The notes below the pieces were generated by a model. That model was not told where the DNA came from. It ran no database searches and was given only the letters and a program-made list of their open reading frames with translations. Shown in pieces: positions 53,674-62,812 of a DNA stretch of 64,000 nt. A program made the translations under genes and the position numbers. Every line of letters begins with the position of its first letter. Position 1 is the stretch's first letter. The stretch comes from Microlunatus kandeliicorticis (lineage in GTDB: Bacteria; Actinomycetota; Actinomycetes; Propionibacteriales; Propionibacteriaceae), in assembly GCF_014137855.1 (NCBI RefSeq), contig NZ_JACGWT010000003.1, forward strand, positions 434,001-498,000. Reading direction: 5' to 3'.

Positions 53674-53806
53674 CGTGGCGGACCCTCTCGCGTCGAACGG
53701 CTGCTGGGCGGGACCCGCCGACGGCGGCACGCCAGGAGGAGGCTACGCGATCACGCGGGCGACACCGCTGAGCGGCGCGACGCCCCGGCCCCGCACTCCG
53801 GCCGGG

Positions 53807-53902
53807 TCAGCGCAGCTGCGGCCAGAGCGCCCCCACGAGGACGATCACCAGCAGCGCCACCAGCAGACCCGAGACGATCAGCCGTCGGGTCCGTGGGTTC
53901 AC
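53807..53902 (-). CDS. Small membrane peptide, 31 aa
   Basis: GTG-started frame reading NPRTRRLIVSGLLVALLVIVLVG followed by ALWPQLR: positively charged start, one TM helix, short tail. Typical of bacterial small membrane proteins. The reading frame fits codon bias. It lies between the propeller gene and the + strand gene at 54014. Confidence 0.5.
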   Translation of the reverse strand: MNPRTRRLIVSGLLVALLVIVLVGALWPQLR

Positions 53903-54013
53903 ACGCTGAGCCTATTGACCGGGCGGGAACGCGGTCGTCCCCGGTGCTCGAACCGCCTCACCCGGTCGGTGTTTCGGTGGTCGCCGACCGGCTCCCGAGG
54001 TTAATCTCAGCCC

Positions 54014-54676
54014 ATGGGTGTGCTCCGGTTGTACGCCATCGCGATCGACGAGGTCCGCAGCATGGTCGGCGCGCGCCCGGAGGACGCCGAGCGACTGCGC
54101 ACCCAGGCCCAGGCCGCCCTCGCCCCGCCGACGCCGGGCCCCGACCAGCGGCACGGGTTGCTGGGCAAGCTCGGCCCGATCTTCCGACGCGTCCCCGGCA
54201 CCCCGGTGCTCGACCCCGGTGAGCCGTCGATGCACGACTACGAGGTGCTGATCACCGGCGGCTACGTGCCGGCCGAGCGGGTCGGTGCGACCTGGCGGGC
54301 GCAGGAGCGCCTGGTCCGGGAGAACTGCTGGGGGACGCTGCGGCTCGACCTGACCGCCGCCCAGCTCGACGACCTCGACTTCGCGCTCGCCCGCGGCCAG
54401 GTGTCGGCGGCCTACGGGCTCCGTCACCTGCTCAACAGCTCCGCCTCGCTCAGCCTGCTGCCGGTCCGCGGGCTCTGGGTCGGCTACCACCGCCACGACA
54501 CCGCGCTGGCCATGGGCGACGCCTACCGCGCCGCGCTGGCCGCGATCCCGACCGAGGAGCAGCGCGAGCTGGTCACCACGCTGGTCGACTGGCTCGACGG
54601 CTTCCCGCACTGGGCGCCGGTCGCCGCCCAGCTCGGACGGCCGGCGCCCGACCTGATCGGCTTCTGGAGCGAGTGA
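54014..54676 (+). CDS. Hypothetical protein, 220 aa
   Basis: Not recognised. It starts MGVLRLYAIAIDEVRSMVGA and has a predicted globular alpha-beta middle (LRHLLNSSASLSLLPVRGLWVGYHRH) and a helical C-terminus. Acts as a soluble protein; no signal, TM helix or catalytic motif seen. Convergent with the APH-like gene. Confidence 0.7.
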   Translation: MGVLRLYAIAIDEVRSMVGARPEDAERLRTQAQAALAPPTPGPDQRHGLLGKLGPIFRRVPGTPVLDPGEPSMHDYEVLITGGYVPAERVGATWRAQERLVRENCWGTLRLDLTAAQLDDLDFALARGQVSAAYGLRHLLNSSASLSLLPVRGLWVGYHRHDTALAMGDAYRAALAAIPTEEQRELVTTLVDWLDGFPHWAPVAAQLGRPAPDLIGFWSE

Positions 54677-54694
54677 ACCGGGCCGTCCGCCGGG

Positions 54695-55579
54695 TCAGCG
54701 CTGCGCGGCCTTGGCGATGGTGATCGCGCCGGTCAGCCAGTCCCCGCCCGGCACCCAGTCGTCCTCGACCGCCCACAGCACGTTGCACAGCTCGCGGACG
54801 ATCACCCAGTCCCGGACCCGGTCCTCGTCCCACTCCATCGCGTCGACCACGGTCCAGATCCGGTCGAGGATGCCGTCGCGGATCCGGTCCGCCGGGTACT
54901 CGTCGAAGCGGTTCCAGAGCAGCGGGGCCACCTCGTAGGTCGAGTCGCCGGACAGCGGTTTGGGGTCGATGGCCAGCCACGGTTCGTCCTCGCGGAGCGA
55001 GCCCAGCACGTTGGCGTAGTGCAGGTCGCTGTGGATCAGGGCTCCGTCGGTGGCGGGATCGCTGGCGAAGTCGCGGGCCAGCGAGGCGGCGTGCTCGATC
55101 AGCCGACGGGGCGCGGCCCCCGAGTTCCGGATCCCGTCGAGCCGGGTGGCCCAGCCGGCGGTGACCTCGGACAGCCGCCGGACGTTGGGCGGTGCCGGCC
55201 GGTGCAACCGCGGGTAGAGCCCGGTGATCACCGCGAGCGCGCGGTCGAGCGGCACCTCGGTCAGCGTCCGGGCCGGGTCGGCGCGCTCGAGCAGCAACGC
55301 GTAGCGCCGGGGGTCGGCCCGGAGCAGCCGGACCGCACCGTCGCCGTTCCAGTCGCGCAGGGCCAGGTGCTCGGTGTCGGCCTCCCAGTGCGGCCAGCTG
55401 ATCTTGAGCGCGGCCGGAGTGCCGTCGGCGGTCCGCACCGGCACCACCAGCGCGCAGGCCCCGGCCATCGCCGCGCCGTCGACCCGTAGCCCCCACTCGG
55501 CGAGCAGATCGTCCCGCAGCCGGGGCAGCCGGGCCAGCCAGTCGTCCCGGCCCGGCATCCGCAACGAGTCGGGGATCAT
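54695..55579 (-). CDS. Aminoglycoside 6-phosphotransferase-like kinase
   Basis: 294 aa of the APH(6)/hydroxyurea-phosphotransferase kinase-like fold. ALKISWPHWEADTEHLALRDWNGDGAVRLL (ATP Lys and helix), LIHSDLHYANVLGS (catalytic HSD loop) and AIDPKPLSGDSTYEVAPLLWNR (metal Asp). Resembles streptomycin 6-kinase. Resistance is not proven; many such genes are housekeeping. Confidence 0.87.
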   Translation of the reverse strand: MIPDSLRMPGRDDWLARLPRLRDDLLAEWGLRVDGAAMAGACALVVPVRTADGTPAALKISWPHWEADTEHLALRDWNGDGAVRLLRADPRRYALLLERADPARTLTEVPLDRALAVITGLYPRLHRPAPPNVRRLSEVTAGWATRLDGIRNSGAAPRRLIEHAASLARDFASDPATDGALIHSDLHYANVLGSLREDEPWLAIDPKPLSGDSTYEVAPLLWNRFDEYPADRIRDGILDRIWTVVDAMEWDEDRVRDWVIVRELCNVLWAVEDDWVPGGDWLTGAITIAKAAQR

Positions 55580-55683
55580 CCTCCGACCCTACGAGCCGGT
55601 CCGACCGGACCCGGGCCGGGCCACCGTGGTGACCCGGCCCGCATCCGGTGCCGCGGGGAGCGGCAGGAGAGTCGGCCGGGCGG

Positions 55684-57921
55684 TCAGAACCGGTCGGCAG
55701 CCACCCGCACGGCGTCCGACGACGCCCCGCCACCGGGCTGGACGACGCCGTTCACGGTGAGCGTGTACGTCGCCGGCGTGGCCAGGGTCTCGGTCGGCTC
55801 GTCGTAGCCGATGATCACCACCACCCGCGGATAGCTGCGGAAGGCGGCCAGCCTCGCCGCGCCCAGGGTGAACGAGCGGGCGGTGTAGCTGCGGACCAGG
55901 GCCTTCTTCCGGGCGGTGTCGAGACCGATCACCCGGACCGCGAACCCGGCCACCGGCAGCGGCCGGACCTGGGTGGCCGACCGGAAGGCGGTCAGACTGC
56001 TGCCGTCGCTCACGGTGGTGCCGCCCACGGTGACGTCGTCGATCCACCAGCCGCCCTCGTTGACCGCCGGGTCGGTGACGTACCGGAACCCGAGCAACAC
56101 CTGACGGCCGGCCCAGGCGCTGAGGTCGTAGCGCTGGGTGGCGAACCCGGTGCTCGACCCGGTGAGCGCCGGCCCGAGCGGACCGGTGACCGTGTTCGCG
56201 TTGGCCAGCGCGGTGTAGGTGCGGCCCCCGTCGGCGGAGACCACCACGTAGCCGTAGTCGAAGTCCTTCTCGATCTGGTGCCGCTCGGTGAGGGTCAGCG
56301 TCGGGTCCGAGGTCGGCACGGTGACCGAGGTGAGCGCGGTGGCGTCGGTCGACGGGACGTCCCCCGAGAACAGCGTCGCGTTCCCGGCCCGGCCAGGGGC
56401 GTCGCTGACGCTGCTCCAGCGGAGCGGGTCCGGGGTCAGCGTCTTCGCCCCGGCGAACCGGAGCGAACGCAGCTGGTTGCCCTTCAGGTAGAGACCGCTG
56501 GCCGCGCGGACCCCGACGTAGTCGGCGCCGTTGGCCGGCGCGCCCGGCTCGGCGTAGCTGCGCGGGTTGCCGAGGTTGACCGTCGAGCTGAGGCTGGCCG
56601 AGGTGACCCGCGACTTCGCGATCCCGGCGACCTTGCCCTTCCGCCCCTCGACGACCCGGTCGAGCAGGGTCGAGGTCTGGAAGTCGTGCACCACGTCGAG
56701 GACGTCGGTGCCCGGCGCGTAGCCGTCGAGCACCCGCTGGACGCCGACCAGCCCCTGGTCGCGGCCGTCGCGGTGCAGCTGGCTGACGAAGCCGAGGCCG
56801 TAGCGGTCGTAGAGGAAGAGCAGGAACGAGTACGCCGCGCCGTAGTCGGCCAGGATGCTCCCGCCGCCCGGCTGGTCGCCCCAGAGGGTGAGCGAGTTCT
56901 CCGGTCCGCCGCAGTCGCTGGGGTTGGGGTTGTACGCGGTCCGGACGGTGTTGAAGCCCTGGTAGCAGGTGATGTGGCCGTCCGAGCCCGGCTCGAAGAC
57001 GGTCTTGCGGGCGTCGACGTAACCGACCAGCGTCTGGGCGAAGTCCGACAGTCCCTCGTTGAGCCAGGTGGCCTCGTCCGGGTCGGTGTAGTAGTGCAAC
57101 AGGTGCTGGTACTCGTGCGCGAAGGTGCCCTCGTAGAGCCGCGGCTGCGCGGACCGGCTGGTGCAGGCGTCGGAGGTCGGCTCGTCCGGCGGGTTGGCCC
57201 CGGTCCGGTGCGCCCAGTCGAAGGCGTCGATGGTCATCACGTTGCGGTCGAGCAGCTCGTTGATGGTGCTGAAGAAGAAGCCGGCGATGTAGGTCGGGGC
57301 GTTGCCGTAGTAGCTGTCGTCGCGGACGTTGTCGACCAGCGTCATGACCTTGTCGCCGTCGCCGGTGGCGTCGATCCCGGCGGTGGCCTTGCTGCCGTCC
57401 CGGTCGGGCGCGACGCTGAACGCCGCGGACTCCTTGGGGAAGATGTTCCGGTCGAACTCCGCGGCCAGCGTCTCCGCCTGGGCCCGGGTCACCGTGGTGC
57501 TGCCCGGGACTGCGTTGCGGCAGTCGCCCGCCGGGAAGGCCGTGTCGTCGGCCACCCAGACCTCGATCTTATCGCCCACGGCCTGCAACGTGTACGGCTT
57601 GGGATAGAGGGTGTTGGTGGTGTCGTCGAGACCGACCAGCGTCCGGGTGGTGCCGACCGCGGGCGTGCCGGCGGCAGCCCGGGCGGCCTGGCGGCGCTGC
57701 TGTGCGGTGGACCGCCCGAGCTTCGCGCTGTCGAAGCTCTGGCCCCGCTGGAGCTCGCGGACGTCGGAGGCGGTGCCCGCGGTGATCGCGGCGCGCGGCG
57801 GGTCGGTCGGGGTCGGGGGCAGGGCCCAGGCGGGCGTCGGCACCAGGGCGGTGCCGGCGACCAGCGCGACGACGGCGGCCAGGGTCGGCCAGCGTCGTCG
57901 GGAGGGACGGGGTGAGGTCAC
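55684..57921 (-). CDS. Secreted zinc metalloprotease, M6-like
   Basis: 745 aa. Signal peptide (LAAVVALVAGTALVPTPAWA), a propeptide region, then HEYQHLLHYYTDPDEATWLNEGLS with the zinc HExxH (about 268-272) and downstream Glu. Later, a beta-rich segment with GGWWIDDVTVGG and FRYVTDPAVNEGG is typical of the immune-inhibitor-A/M6 C-terminal region. Extracellular proteolysis, target unknown. Monocistronic. Confidence 0.88.
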   Translation of the reverse strand: MTSPRPSRRRWPTLAAVVALVAGTALVPTPAWALPPTPTDPPRAAITAGTASDVRELQRGQSFDSAKLGRSTAQQRRQAARAAAGTPAVGTTRTLVGLDDTTNTLYPKPYTLQAVGDKIEVWVADDTAFPAGDCRNAVPGSTTVTRAQAETLAAEFDRNIFPKESAAFSVAPDRDGSKATAGIDATGDGDKVMTLVDNVRDDSYYGNAPTYIAGFFFSTINELLDRNVMTIDAFDWAHRTGANPPDEPTSDACTSRSAQPRLYEGTFAHEYQHLLHYYTDPDEATWLNEGLSDFAQTLVGYVDARKTVFEPGSDGHITCYQGFNTVRTAYNPNPSDCGGPENSLTLWGDQPGGGSILADYGAAYSFLLFLYDRYGLGFVSQLHRDGRDQGLVGVQRVLDGYAPGTDVLDVVHDFQTSTLLDRVVEGRKGKVAGIAKSRVTSASLSSTVNLGNPRSYAEPGAPANGADYVGVRAASGLYLKGNQLRSLRFAGAKTLTPDPLRWSSVSDAPGRAGNATLFSGDVPSTDATALTSVTVPTSDPTLTLTERHQIEKDFDYGYVVVSADGGRTYTALANANTVTGPLGPALTGSSTGFATQRYDLSAWAGRQVLLGFRYVTDPAVNEGGWWIDDVTVGGTTVSDGSSLTAFRSATQVRPLPVAGFAVRVIGLDTARKKALVRSYTARSFTLGAARLAAFRSYPRVVVIIGYDEPTETLATPATYTLTVNGVVQPGGGASSDAVRVAADRF

Positions 57922-58050
57922 GGAGGGGCTTCCCTTCTCAGCGGGGACTCAGGAAGCCTCGTTCCTAATGGAGATCCCCCCCGACACGCCAGACCTTGGC
58001 GGGATCGCACCCCTCGGCCGCACCTCTTCCGGTGCGGCCGCCCACCGGGC

Positions 58051-61000
58051 TCAGGAGATGACCAGTACCAGATCGCCGCCCTCGACCTGCTGGACCGACG
58101 ACAGCGCCAGCCTCGAGACGGTGCCCGACTTCGGCGCGTTGATCGACGCCTCCATCTTCATCGCCTCGATGGTCGCCACGCTCTGCCCGGCCTCCACGGT
58201 GTCTCCCTCGGCCACCGACAGGCTCACCACGCCGGAGAACGGCGCGGCCACGTGGCCGGGGTTGGAGGTGTCGGCCCGCTCGGCCGCCTTGAGGTCGACC
58301 TTGATCGAGTTGTCGCGCACCCGGATCGGTCGGAGCTGGCCGTTGAGGGTGCACATCACGGTCCGCATGCCGCGTTCGTCGGCGTTGCCGATCGCCTCGA
58401 GCCCCAGGATCAGGTTGACCCCGCGGCCGATCCGGGCGGTGTGCTCGGTGTCCGGACGCAGACCGTAGAGAAAGTCGAGGGTGTTCAGCCGCCCGACCCG
58501 ACCGTAGGTCTCGCGGGCCTGCTCAAACGCCTTCGTCGGCCCGGGGAACAGCAGCCGGTTGAGCGTGGTCTGCGCGGTCCGGCCGCCCTCGTCGAGCAGC
58601 TTCTCGTCCTCGGGGCTGAGCTCCTCCTCGCGGATCGGCACCTTGCGGCCCTGCAGCGCCTTGGTGCGGAACGGCTCGGGCCAGCCGCCGGAGGGCTCGC
58701 CGAGCTCGCCGTTCAGGAAGCCGATCACCGAGTCCGGGATGTCAAAGTTGCCCGGGTTCTGCTCGAAGTCGTCGGGATCGGCCCCCACGGCGACCAGGTG
58801 CAGCGCGAGGTCGCCCACCACCTTGGAGCTCGGGGTGACCTTGGTCGGACGCCCGACGATCCGGTTGGCCGCGGCGTACATCGCCTCGATCTGCTCGAAC
58901 TTCTCCCCCAGACCGAGCCCGATCGCCTGCTGGCGCAGGTTGGACAGCTGGCCGCCGGGGATCTCGTGGTCGTACACCCGGCCGGTCGGGCTCGGCAGCC
59001 CGGACTCGAACGGCTGGTAGACCTTGCGGACCGCCTCCCAGTAGGGCTCGAGGTCCATCACCGCCCGTAGGTCGAGGTTGGTCGAGCGCTCCGTGTGCTC
59101 GAGCGCGGCGACCAGCGCCGAGGCGGGCGGCTGGCTGGTGGTCGACGACATCGGCGCGCTCGCCACGTCGACCGCGTCGACCCCGGCGTCGATGGCCGCC
59201 ATCAGGGTGGCCAGCTGACCGCCCGCGGTGTCGTGGGTGTGCAGGTGGACCGGCTGGTCGAACCGCTCGCGGAGCGCCGCCACCAGCTTGGCCGCGGCCG
59301 GCGGACGCAGCAGCCCGGCCATGTCCTTGATCGCGATGATGTGCGCACCCGCCTCGACGACCTTCTCGGCCATCCGCAGGTAGTAGTCGAGGGTGTAGAC
59401 CGGCTCGTCGGGGTCGTTGAGGTCGGCGGTGTAGCACAGCGCCACCTCGGCCACCGCGGTGTCGGTCTCGAGCACCGCCTCGATCGCCGGACGCATCTGC
59501 TCGACGTCGTTGAGGGCGTCGAAGATCCGGAAGATGTCGATCCCGGTGCGGGCCGCCTCGGCCACGAAGCTGCTGGTGACCTTGGTCGGGTAGGGCGTGT
59601 ACCCGACGGTGTTGCGGCCGCGGAGCAGCATCTGCAGGCACAGGCCCGGCATGTTGTAGCGCAGCGCCTCGAGCCGCTCCCACGGGTCCTCGTTGAGGAA
59701 CCGCAGCGCGACGTCGTAGGTCGCCCCGCCCCAGCACTCGACGCTGAACAGTTCGGGGGTCATCCGCCCGACGTACGGCGCGATCCGGATCAGGTCCTTG
59801 GTGCGGACCCGGGTGGCCAGCAGCGACTGGTGCGCGTCCCGGAAGGTCGTGTCGGTGACCTCGACGTGGGTCCGGTTCCGCAGGTCGGCGGCGAACCCGG
59901 CCGGGCCGAGCTCGAGCAGCCGCTGCCGCGAGCCGTGCGGGGACGGCTGGCTCAGGTCGACCCCGGCCGGCAGCTTCTCGATCGGGTCGAGGGTGGTCGG
60001 CGCCTCGCCGTGGGGCTTGTTGACCGTGACCTCGGCCAGCCAGCGGAGCAGCTTGGTGCCGCGGTCGCCGGAGCTCCGGGCGCTCAGCAGCTCGGGCCGC
60101 TTCTCGATGAAGTCGGTCGAGACGTTCCCGGCGTTGAACTCGGGGTCGTCGAGCACCGCCTGGAGGAACGGGATGTTGGTGGAGACGCCGCGGATCCGGA
60201 ACTCGGCGAGCGCGCGCCGGGCCCGGGCCACGGCGAGCGGGAAGGTCCGCCCACGGCAGGTGAGCTTGACCAGCATCGAGTCGAAGTGGGCGCTGATCTC
60301 CACGCCGGTGTCGACGGTGCCACCGTCGAGCCGGACCCCCGCGCCGCCGGCCGAGCGGTAGGCGGTGATGGTGCCGGTGTCGGGGCGGAAGCCGTTGGCC
60401 GGGTCCTCGGTGGTGATCCGGCACTGCAGCGCGGCGCCCTTGATCGCCACCGTCTCCTGGCTGAGCCCGAGGTCGGCCAGGCTCTCGCCGCTGGCGATCC
60501 GCATCTGGGACTGGACCAGGTCGACGTCGGTGATCTCCTCGGTCACCGTGTGCTCGACCTGGATCCGCGGGTTCATCTCGATGAAGACGTGCTCGCCGGC
60601 GCGCTCGCCCTCGGTCTCGACCAGGAACTCGACGGTGCCGGCGCAGGAGTAGTCGATCGAGGTGGCGAACTTCACCGCGTCCGAGGTCAGGGCGTCGCGG
60701 AGCTCCTGGCTGATGTTCGGCGCCGGGGCCAGCTCGATCACCTTCTGGTGTCGCCGCTGGAGCGAGCAGTCCCGCTCGAACAGGTGCATCACGTGGCCGG
60801 TGGTGTCGGCGAGGATCTGCACCTCGATGTGACGGGGACGCGCCACCGCCTGCTCGATGAACACGGTCGGGTCGCCGAACGCGCTGTCGGCCTCGCGCAT
60901 CGCCTGGCTGATCGCGTCGCGGAGCTGGCTGGGCTCGTCGACCCGCCGCATGCCGCGTCCGCCGCCGCCGGCGACCGCCTTGACGAAGACCGGGAAGCCG

Positions 61001-61452
61001 ATCTCCTCCGCCCCGGCGGCCAGCTGGTCGAGGTCGTCCGACGGCGGGGTGGAGGCCAGCGTCGGGATGCCGGCGGCGCGGGCCGCCTGGAGCGCCCGCA
61101 CCTTGTTGCCGGCCAGCTCGAGCACCTCCGGCGGCGGGCCGATGAACGTGATGCCGGCCTCGGCGCACGCCGCCGCGAGGTCGGGGTTCTCGCTCAGGAA
61201 GCCGTAACCGGGGTAGACCGCGTCGGCGCCGGCCGCCTTGGCCACCCGGATGATCTCAGCGACGTCGAGGTAGGCCCGGACGGGGTGCCCGCGCTCGCCG
61301 ATCTGGTAGGCCTCGTCGGCCTTGATCCGGTGGACGGCGTTGCGGTCCTCCCACGGGAACACCGCCACCGTCTGAGCGCCCAGCTCGACCGCCGCACGGA
61401 AGGCCCGCACCGCGATCTCGCCCCGGTTCGCCACCAAGACCTTGGAGAACAT
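58051..61452 (-). CDS. pyc: Pyruvate carboxylase
   Basis: 1,133 aa single-chain biotin enzyme making oxaloacetate. The biotin carboxylase domain (1-450) has VKAVAGGGGRGMR, ERDCSLQRRHQKVIELAPAP and EMNPRIQVEHTVTEEI. The carboxyltransferase domain (about 530-830) starts VTDTTFRDAHQSLLATRVR with IKDMAGLL and HLHTHDTAGG, and the C-terminal biotinyl domain has AIEAMKMEA. ATG at 61452. Anaplerotic role. Repeat array 5 fills its upstream region. Confidence 0.98.
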   Translation of the reverse strand: MFSKVLVANRGEIAVRAFRAAVELGAQTVAVFPWEDRNAVHRIKADEAYQIGERGHPVRAYLDVAEIIRVAKAAGADAVYPGYGFLSENPDLAAACAEAGITFIGPPPEVLELAGNKVRALQAARAAGIPTLASTPPSDDLDQLAAGAEEIGFPVFVKAVAGGGGRGMRRVDEPSQLRDAISQAMREADSAFGDPTVFIEQAVARPRHIEVQILADTTGHVMHLFERDCSLQRRHQKVIELAPAPNISQELRDALTSDAVKFATSIDYSCAGTVEFLVETEGERAGEHVFIEMNPRIQVEHTVTEEITDVDLVQSQMRIASGESLADLGLSQETVAIKGAALQCRITTEDPANGFRPDTGTITAYRSAGGAGVRLDGGTVDTGVEISAHFDSMLVKLTCRGRTFPLAVARARRALAEFRIRGVSTNIPFLQAVLDDPEFNAGNVSTDFIEKRPELLSARSSGDRGTKLLRWLAEVTVNKPHGEAPTTLDPIEKLPAGVDLSQPSPHGSRQRLLELGPAGFAADLRNRTHVEVTDTTFRDAHQSLLATRVRTKDLIRIAPYVGRMTPELFSVECWGGATYDVALRFLNEDPWERLEALRYNMPGLCLQMLLRGRNTVGYTPYPTKVTSSFVAEAARTGIDIFRIFDALNDVEQMRPAIEAVLETDTAVAEVALCYTADLNDPDEPVYTLDYYLRMAEKVVEAGAHIIAIKDMAGLLRPPAAAKLVAALRERFDQPVHLHTHDTAGGQLATLMAAIDAGVDAVDVASAPMSSTTSQPPASALVAALEHTERSTNLDLRAVMDLEPYWEAVRKVYQPFESGLPSPTGRVYDHEIPGGQLSNLRQQAIGLGLGEKFEQIEAMYAAANRIVGRPTKVTPSSKVVGDLALHLVAVGADPDDFEQNPGNFDIPDSVIGFLNGELGEPSGGWPEPFRTKALQGRKVPIREEELSPEDEKLLDEGGRTAQTTLNRLLFPGPTKAFEQARETYGRVGRLNTLDFLYGLRPDTEHTARIGRGVNLILGLEAIGNADERGMRTVMCTLNGQLRPIRVRDNSIKVDLKAAERADTSNPGHVAAPFSGVVSLSVAEGDTVEAGQSVATIEAMKMEASINAPKSGTVSRLALSSVQQVEGGDLVLVIS

Positions 61453-61547
61453 GGCGAGAGGCTATCCAGACTCTGTTACCGCCCCGCAACAGCGCCTGTG
61501 ATCTGGACGCGCCCGCGGCGTTCCGGCCCCCTGCGCCGCCCACACGG

Positions 61548-61930
61548 TGCCCTGAGCCTGTCGAAGGGCGCTTCGACAAGCTCAGCGCGCGTTCCCGACC
61601 ACGGTGCCCTGAGCCTGTCGAAGGGCGCTTCGACAGGCTCAGCGCGCGTTCCCGACCACGACGCCCTGAGCCTGTCCAAGGGCAGTGCAACGGGCTCGGT
61701 GCACGTTCCCGAACCCCGTGCCCTGAGCCTGTCGACGGGCAGTGCGACGGGCTCGGTGCACGTTCCCGAACCCCGCGCCCTGAGCCTGTCGACGGGCAGT
61801 GCGACGGGCTCGGTGCACGTTCCCGACCCCCGCGCCCTGAGCCTGTCGACGGGCGCTGCGACGAACTCAGCGCGAGTTCCCGACCCCCGAGCCCTGAGCC
61901 TGTCGAAGGGCAGTGCGACGGGCTCAGCGG
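61548..61930. repeat. CTTCGACAGGCTCAG repeat array 5
   Basis: Dense array: several head-to-head pairs CCCTGAGCCTGTCGAAGGGC plus GCTTCGACAGGCTCAGCGCG, then degenerate copies with GTGCGACGGGCTCGGTGCACG. It separates the 5' side of pyc from the SIMPL gene and supplies the SIMPL stop codon. Confidence 0.9.
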
Positions 61931-62709
61931 GCCGGGACGCCGTCGTCGGGGGGCGGGCCGCCGTCGCCGGGGCGGAGCGGGCTGACCGGGCTGATCGGGC
62001 CGGGGAAGAGGTCCTCGACGGTGGTCGGGTTGTCGGCGGGGAGCACCGCGCCGAGGTCGGGGTCGCTGATCCGGAACCGGACGGTGACCCGGCCGGTGAC
62101 CTCCTGCTCCTCCGGCTCGAGCTCGAGCGGCGGCTGCTCGTCGGGGAGTCCGCGCGCGAACGCCGCTTGGGCCCGCCAGACCGGCGGCGCGGGTTCGAGG
62201 TCGCTGACCCCGAGCAGCCCGACGACGAGCGAGCCGAACGCGTCGGCGTAGTCGTCGGCCCGCTGGCGGGCGTCCTCGACCGCGGCCAGCCGGGCCGAGC
62301 GGTACATCGGGTTCTCTCGGCGCAGCGACCAGGCCGGCCCGGTCACCGCGGACTGCTCGACCTCCCCGAGCGCCACCACCAGCGCCCCCAGCTGGGCGAA
62401 GTCGTGGACGACCACGGTGCTGGTCACCGACCCCTGGTAGCCGCGCGGCCGCAGCACGCTCCCCCGCTCGAAGGTCGGGCCGACCTGGAGCCCGGTGCTG
62501 GCGGTCGACTCGATCGCCCCGGAGAACCGGTCGAGCTCGGTGCGCAGCCGGGCGGAGCGCCGGGCCAGCAGGTCGGTGACCTCGTCGGGACGGCGTCCGT
62601 CGGCGCGGATCGTCACGGTCAGGGTGGCCAGGTCGGGCATGCCCCGCAGGGTCGCCTCCCCGCGCACCTCGACCACCGGACCTGCGGTGGGGATCGGGAC
62701 CTCGGTCAT
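61924..62709 (-). CDS. SIMPL-domain protein
   Basis: 261 aa. SIMPL (DUF541) pattern: VEVRGEATLRGMPDLATLTVTIRADGRRPDEVTDLLARRSARL and GPAWSLRRENPMYRSARLAAVEDARQRADDYADAFG near residues 128-165. No signal peptide. A Pro-rich tail ends at a stop codon (TCA at 61924-61926 on the + strand) within repeat array 5. Function unknown. Confidence 0.9.
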   Translation of the reverse strand: MTEVPIPTAGPVVEVRGEATLRGMPDLATLTVTIRADGRRPDEVTDLLARRSARLRTELDRFSGAIESTASTGLQVGPTFERGSVLRPRGYQGSVTSTVVVHDFAQLGALVVALGEVEQSAVTGPAWSLRRENPMYRSARLAAVEDARQRADDYADAFGSLVVGLLGVSDLEPAPPVWRAQAAFARGLPDEQPPLELEPEEQEVTGRVTVRFRISDPDLGAVLPADNPTTVEDLFPGPISPVSPLRPGDGGPPPDDGVPAR

Positions 62710-62812
62710 GCGCGGAGGCTACCGCCGCCGCGCGGTGCCGACGAGGGGTCAGGCGAAGGGCCTGGCGAGGCCGTCAGTCAAGGCCGTCAGTCGAGAGCCT
62801 CAGGCGAGAGGG

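Noticed and set aside
61548-61930. CRISPR array.
   Set aside because: The repeats are irregular, in both orientations and without uniform spacers; no cas genes are near.
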